A DNA stretch of 64,000 nucleotides from Novipirellula herctigrandis (GTDB lineage: Bacteria > Planctomycetota > Planctomycetia > Pirellulales > Pirellulaceae). Each line of letters opens with the position of its first letter. Position 1 is the stretch's first letter. The stretch covers positions 3,745,437 through 3,809,436 of the forward strand of contig SJPJ01000001.1 in assembly GCA_007859835.1 (NCBI GenBank), given 5' to 3'. Shown in pieces: positions 59,800-64,000 of this stretch. The notes under the pieces were generated by a model. It was not told the DNA's origin, did no database searches, and was given only the letters and a program-made list of their open reading frames with translations. The position numbers were made by a program, and so were the translations under genes.

Positions 59800-60194
59800 C
59801 GTTCTTTTCCTTTATCACTCTCGAAGCACATCCTTGAGTCGCATATTGTATAATCCTAAGGCCTTGCTCATTTTTACCGGCGACTCGAAGTGGTTATAGA
59901 AAGGTCTCAGCCTGTTTCATCCCACCACGTCTCGCGTAAAAACGATTTCCGATGTCCCCGCAGCTCGCCCAACATAGTGACCTGCCATAGAAAATCCGCA
60001 GCGATGCGAATCAACCAATTGTCCTTTCCCGCCTAAGTCGTTCCTATTGACCATCACTACCTACACATGCCTCTACCAGTGGTGAACAAGTTTTAAAAAG
60101 CCCCCCGTGCTGATTATCGCCACGTGTCAGTTTCCATCACCAAATTGTTGAGCGCAGGCAATCATGCGTCACGTCTCAACGGGAGAATTATCCA
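59800..60194. other. gene-free spacer
   Basis: About 395 bp between two divergent transcription directions: upstream region of the decayed rhamnosidase (minus) and of the GHL6-like gene (plus). No clear promoter motif or RNA. GGGAG near 60181 serves the plus gene. Confidence 0.4.
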
Positions 60195-62273
60195 ATGCAA
60201 TCGGGTCAGCAAACCACTAACCTAGCTTTGATCCTTGGGACCATATTGATTGGGATGTCACCAATCCAAGGTCAGCAAAAGATCGGTACCCGGCAAATCC
60301 ATCTCGACTTCCATACCTCCGAACACCTTCCGGAGATCGGCGCGGATTTTTCGAAGGAACAATTTCAAGAGGCCCTGAAGGTAGCCAACGTCAACGCCAT
60401 CAACATCTTTGCAAAGGGGCATCATAGCTGGAGCTACTATCCGACGAAGGTCGGTCACGTACATCCGAATCTCGATTTCGACTTACTGGGTGCTCAAATC
60501 GAAGCATGCCATGAGATCGGCGTACTGTGTCCGTTCTATTTTACATTTGGTTGGTCGCATACGGATGCCACTCGACATCCCGAATGGTGTGCGCGAAATC
60601 AAGACGGAACGATGATAACGACATCGTCATACAATTTTGATGCAAAGCCGGATACCCCAAAGCCGAATTTCCAATGGATCAACATGTGTTGCAACACTCC
60701 TTACCACGATCACATGATGAAACAGGTCGAGGAGCTCTGTGAAATGTATCCCGTGGATGGGTTCTGGTTTGATATTTACCAAATCAATCGTCTCTGTTAC
60801 TGCGAGACCTGTAAAAAACGGATGAAGGAACAAGGCTTCAATGTTGGAAACAAGCAAGACGTTCAGCGATTTCAAGGCGAGTCGTTCAAGAAGCACCAAC
60901 GAGAGCTTTCGAAACTGATCCGCAATCGTCACCCGGAAGCCACGATCTACTTCAACGGAGTCACGTCAACCAGTCGTGGTGCTGCCAACTTTACCCTGAA
61001 GTTGTACGAGAATAATACGGTTCAGGATCTAGAGGACTTGCCAACAACGTGGGGTGGCTATGACAAGCTACCGATCCAATCAAAGTATTTCCTCAAGGCT
61101 GGCTATCCTGTGACCGCGATGAGTGGAAAATTCCATAAGGCTTGGGGCGAGTTCGGTGGGTTCAAGCATCCTAACGCTTTGAAGTACGAGGCAGCGTCCA
61201 TGATTTCCTGGGGTGCGAATTGCAACTTTGGGGATCAGTTGCATCCCAACGGTCTAATGGACATGGACACTTACAAGAACATCGGCGTGGCGTACGAGTA
61301 CGTCGAAAAGATCGAAGACTTTGGCGTTGGCGGGTTGCCGACGGCACGGGTCGGAGTTTGGCGCAGTTTCGACTCCGACCATGACGAGGGCGTCACTCAA
61401 ATGCTTTTGGAATCGCACGTCAATTTTAATGTTGCCAATGTTGGCAACGAAGATTTGACAGATTTTGATGTCATCGTTGTCCCAGGGGTTCCCTGTTTGA
61501 ACGAAGCTGACGCTGCGAGACTGAACGAATATGCAAAAGCTGGCGGGGCTCTACTGGTCATCGGCGAAGGTGCCATGGATCGGTCACGCCAAACGCTGTT
61601 GCTGGATATTGGTGCTGAGTTCGTTGGCTCGGGAACGTACGACCGAGACTATTTGGTCGTGGGCGACTCGATCGAGGACGGATTGGTCAACAGCCCTTTT
61701 CTTTGTTACACGCCAGGGCTACGGATCAAACCAGCGTCGGGTACCGAAGTTCTCGCTTCGATTCGCGAGCCATACTTCAGCCGAACTTACGAAAAGTTCA
61801 CGTCTCACCAAAACACGCCCTACAAGTTGGAAGACGCTCCGCATCCCGGTGTGATTCGAAACGGCAACGTCATCTTCTTTGCTCACGAGTTGGACAGGAT
61901 GTACTTCATCCACGGCGCACGTCTTCATCGCGACCTGTTTGCAAACGCTCTGAAACTTGTGCACAAAAGGCCGATGGTCGAGACCAAGCTTCCTAGCGCC
62001 GGCCGTGTCAGCCTGCTGCACCAAGCCGAACAAAAACGGTACGTGGCGCATTTGCTCTACGGACCACCCATTACGCGAGGACAATGCGAAGTGATCGAAG
62101 ATCTTCCGACGCTTCACGACGTACCGCTCACCGTGAATCTCCCTGTTGACGTGAAGAAAGCGGTTTTGGTTCCGGCCATGAAAGAGTTACCGATCACAAA
62201 GAAGGATGGAAAGCTAACCGTGACCATCCCACAATTCTCTTGTCACTGCGCGGTGGCATTTGAGTACGAATAA
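60195..62273 (+). CDS. GHL6-like glycoside hydrolase with glutamine-amidotransferase-like domain
   Basis: A 692-residue secreted protein (signal to about IQG-Q). The N-terminal (beta/alpha)8 domain (30-390) follows the hypothetical glycosyl hydrolase 6 pattern, distantly like alpha-L-fucosidases and A-type beta-galactosidases: RQIHLDFHTSEHLPEIG, INIFAKGHHSWSYYPTKVGH, VLCPFYFTFGWS, VDGFWFDIYQINRLCYCETC (D193 as possible nucleophile, Cys triad 201/203/206). The middle (about 400-560) is a flavodoxin-like trimerisation fold (RVGVWRSFDSDHDEG, FDVIVVPGVPCLNEADAARL) as in GH42 enzymes, and the end is a beta-sandwich. It is 34 bp before paralogue C and probably co-transcribed. The substrate is unproven; a fucose- or galactose-containing side chain is plausible. 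Confidence 0.65.
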   Translation: MQSGQQTTNLALILGTILIGMSPIQGQQKIGTRQIHLDFHTSEHLPEIGADFSKEQFQEALKVANVNAINIFAKGHHSWSYYPTKVGHVHPNLDFDLLGAQIEACHEIGVLCPFYFTFGWSHTDATRHPEWCARNQDGTMITTSSYNFDAKPDTPKPNFQWINMCCNTPYHDHMMKQVEELCEMYPVDGFWFDIYQINRLCYCETCKKRMKEQGFNVGNKQDVQRFQGESFKKHQRELSKLIRNRHPEATIYFNGVTSTSRGAANFTLKLYENNTVQDLEDLPTTWGGYDKLPIQSKYFLKAGYPVTAMSGKFHKAWGEFGGFKHPNALKYEAASMISWGANCNFGDQLHPNGLMDMDTYKNIGVAYEYVEKIEDFGVGGLPTARVGVWRSFDSDHDEGVTQMLLESHVNFNVANVGNEDLTDFDVIVVPGVPCLNEADAARLNEYAKAGGALLVIGEGAMDRSRQTLLLDIGAEFVGSGTYDRDYLVVGDSIEDGLVNSPFLCYTPGLRIKPASGTEVLASIREPYFSRTYEKFTSHQNTPYKLEDAPHPGVIRNGNVIFFAHELDRMYFIHGARLHRDLFANALKLVHKRPMVETKLPSAGRVSLLHQAEQKRYVAHLLYGPPITRGQCEVIEDLPTLHDVPLTVNLPVDVKKAVLVPAMKELPITKKDGKLTVTIPQFSCHCAVAFEYE

Positions 62274-62307
62274 CGAAACGTGATGAACAACACAGGACCA
62301 CACCACG

Positions 62308-63729
62308 ATGAAACGGCGTGAATTCGTCAGGCTAGGTGCAGCAAGTTCCCTAAACGCTGGGCTATTCGGCATGGCCACCACTTCCGCTGCCGACGCCACC
62401 GTAAAGCTTGACCGATTTGGTGGTTGGACCGCGAAGAAGTTCGACGCCACGGGCTTCTTCCGTGTGGAGAAGGCCGATCGATGGTGGCTCGTTACGCCGG
62501 AGGGCAACGCGTTTCTGAGCTGGGGGATAAATCACCTTCACCCTGACCTGTGGAATCAGGACTACAACCGCGAGGCTTGGCAGAAAACACTGGGGCTACA
62601 GAAACTGTATGGACCGGAATTCAACGCTGCGCTCCGGTCGTGGTTCATGGGAATTTGTGACCGGTTTGGTTTTAACACCGTGGGTGTGCATACCAGCTTG
62701 AACATTGTCAACCAGCCGCAGCCTCAAATGGCTTACATGCAGCCGATCCGTTTTGTTGATCTTCCACATTGGAAACCCGACATTCCAGATAGCAACTTCA
62801 TGGATCTGTTTTCGCCTGAATTTGCCTCGCACTGTGACGGCATGGCGAAAAAAATGGTTCTGCCGATCAAAGATGATCCCTTTTTGCTCGGTTACACCAT
62901 GACCGACTGTACGCTGTTTACCGAAGAAGACCTACGTGAACGCCCCGACGTGATTGGAGGAAAGCGAAGAGAGTCGCGTGTTGGTTGGCCTCGTCGACTC
63001 AGGAACATGGGAGCAAAGGCGGCGGGAAAGAAGGCCTACGTCCAAACCATGCGGAATCTCTATCGCGACAGTATCGGCGACTTTAATACGACTTATGGCA
63101 CGCCGTTTGATTCCTTTGATGCCTTGGCGACTGCTGAGCACTGGCGTCCTCAGACGCAGTTGTCTAACGCAAATGAAACTCGCGACAACATCGAGTTTCT
63201 GCAACGCTGCGTCGGCAAATACTACCAAACAGCGCGTGACGCGATTCGCCGCTACGACACGCACCACATGTTTGTTGGTGACAAGATCAATGCGAACACC
63301 GATTCGCTGGATACCGTTCTGCCGATCACCAGCCAGTACACCGATCTGATTTTCTATCAAATGTATGGCCGCTACGAGGTACAAAAACCCGGTTTGGATC
63401 GCTGGTCAAAGCTAACGGACAAACCGTTTATCAATGGTGATTCCGCGTTCACAATGACAACCGACATCATGCCACGTCCGTACGGTCCCGTCGCCGACAA
63501 CTTGCAGCAGCGAGCCGAATGGACCGCCGAGTTCTTTCACCGAGCTTTCGAGCGACCGGACTTCGTTGGCTGGCACTATTGCGGATTGATTGACGCTCCG
63601 ATTTTGGTGCCACGGAAAGCGAGTCGGCAACACTCTGGTTTGCTCAATGGTTTTGGAGACGCTTATCCTCAACTTGAGAAAATATTGAAAGAGTGCGCGG
63701 GCGACATCTACAATATCGCTAAGGGCTGA
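62308..63729 (+). CDS. GH50/agarase-superfamily-like (beta/alpha)8 protein, paralogue C (Tat-like signal)
   Basis: A 473-residue protein starting MKRREFVRLGAASSLNAGLF, a Tat-like leader unlike the Sec leaders of paralogues A and B. The core repeats the family pattern: DATGFFRVEKADRWWLVTPE, LSWGINHLHPDLW, RFGFNTVGVHTS, PFLLGYTMTDCTLF (D200), HHMFVGDKINANT, IFYQMYGRYEVQ, KPFINGDSAFTM (D378) and VGWHYCGLIDAP. D200 and D378 occupy the places where clan GH-A enzymes carry Glu. It shares with paralogue B the VGD/LGDK motif after the sixth strand. Likely a glycoside hydrolase acting on red-algal galactan or a side chain, by context only. Confidence 0.65.
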   Translation: MKRREFVRLGAASSLNAGLFGMATTSAADATVKLDRFGGWTAKKFDATGFFRVEKADRWWLVTPEGNAFLSWGINHLHPDLWNQDYNREAWQKTLGLQKLYGPEFNAALRSWFMGICDRFGFNTVGVHTSLNIVNQPQPQMAYMQPIRFVDLPHWKPDIPDSNFMDLFSPEFASHCDGMAKKMVLPIKDDPFLLGYTMTDCTLFTEEDLRERPDVIGGKRRESRVGWPRRLRNMGAKAAGKKAYVQTMRNLYRDSIGDFNTTYGTPFDSFDALATAEHWRPQTQLSNANETRDNIEFLQRCVGKYYQTARDAIRRYDTHHMFVGDKINANTDSLDTVLPITSQYTDLIFYQMYGRYEVQKPGLDRWSKLTDKPFINGDSAFTMTTDIMPRPYGPVADNLQQRAEWTAEFFHRAFERPDFVGWHYCGLIDAPILVPRKASRQHSGLLNGFGDAYPQLEKILKECAGDIYNIAKG

Positions 63730-63777
63730 TTTGTGGATTAATCCACGTAGGGTTTGGTTACCTACGATCTTGCGCAG

Positions 63778-64000
63778 CGCCCGTGTGCCGCGGTCTCCTT
63801 TGCCGACTCACCCGATGGTCCTTGGACAGCCCACAACAAAATCGTCATCCCCAATGGCGCCAAAGGTGAATGGGATCAGTATTCCATTCATGATCCCTAC
63901 CCACTCGTGCACAACGGCCGCATCTACATCGATTACAAATCCGACTTTGGAGAAAAGCCTGACCTAGTACGCATGCAGGGATTAGCCACGGCCGACAATC
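63778..64000 (+). pseudogene. second GH117 gene, N-terminally truncated (continues past window)
   Basis: The frame reads AAVSFADSPDGPWTA, VIPNGAKGEWDQYSIHDPYP, LVHNGRIYIDYKSDFGEKPD and VRMQGLATADN, very close to residues 195-270 of the intact GH117. The first 195 residues, with the catalytic Asp of TRRDPSK, are missing: upstream of 63778 there is only the spacer after paralogue C. There is no start codon with a ribosome binding site. The part seen keeps the conserved Asp of SIHDPYP. A four-residue deletion follows FGEKPDL relative to the intact copy. Confidence 0.85.

Noticed and set aside
1..64000. tRNA, rRNA or riboswitch genes
   Set aside because: No cloverleaf-like or conserved RNA core was recognised in any spacer on reading; a covariance-model search would be needed to exclude small RNAs.

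Overview
The window looks like a piece of a marine planctomycete chromosome (Pirellulales, Rhodopirellula-like). The grounds are the density of formylglycine sulfatases (five intact, remnants of four more), secreted glycoside hydrolases with Sec or Tat signals, PEP-CTERM tails, a planctomycete-style ECF sigma/FecR pair, a microcompartment shell protein with a PduS-like partner, and dispersed inverted-repeat elements in the spacers. I see no rRNA, tRNA, CRISPR array or SusC/SusD pair.

Layout. Positions 1-14360 are mostly minus-strand polysaccharide genes: a GH10-SGNH-DUF1593 fusion running off the left edge, two PEP-CTERM proteins (one with a GH128-like catalytic domain), an internally deleted ISL3 element, a GH117 3,6-anhydro-L-galactosidase, a GH86 beta-agarase/porphyranase and an S1 sulfatase. 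GH86 plus GH117 point to red-algal galactan (agar or porphyran) as a substrate. Positions 15537-24073 are a plus-strand operon: ECF sigma factor, FecR-like anti-sigma with a DNRLRE-like domain, FAD oxidoreductase, esterase-DsbD-alpha fusion, sulfatase. Positions 24406-43915 are again minus-strand: a VCBS fragment, a DUF5703 glycosidase, a Gfo/Idh/MocA dehydrogenase, an esterase, a sulfatase, a PduT-like shell protein with a PduS-like Fe-S flavoprotein, a GH172 (DUF2961) enzyme, a GH116 enzyme, a sulfatase and a GH127 fragment.

Positions 44000-54460 are a different kind of block (CsrA, membrane lipase, CNB-patatin protein, a small conserved protein, DUF1269-type genes, a long sulfatase). It is bracketed and subdivided by related repeats of about 235 bp. 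Positions 54736-64000 return to glycan genes on the plus strand: three paralogous secreted (beta/alpha)8 proteins resembling the GH50/agarase superfamily but with Asp where Glu is usual, a GHL6-like enzyme, a decayed GH106-like gene, and a GH117 copy lacking its N-terminal half.

How it fits together (inference): endo-enzymes, sulfatases and exo-glycosidases outside the cytoplasm would desulfate and depolymerise a sulfated galactan and its side chains; esterases and oxidoreductases trim or oxidise the products; the sigma/FecR pair may sense the glycan. PduS/PduT could handle redox traffic of a microcompartment whose enzymes lie outside this window. A striking feature is the number of gene fragments (at least 15) between intact genes, showing a locus repeatedly rearranged and partly decaying.
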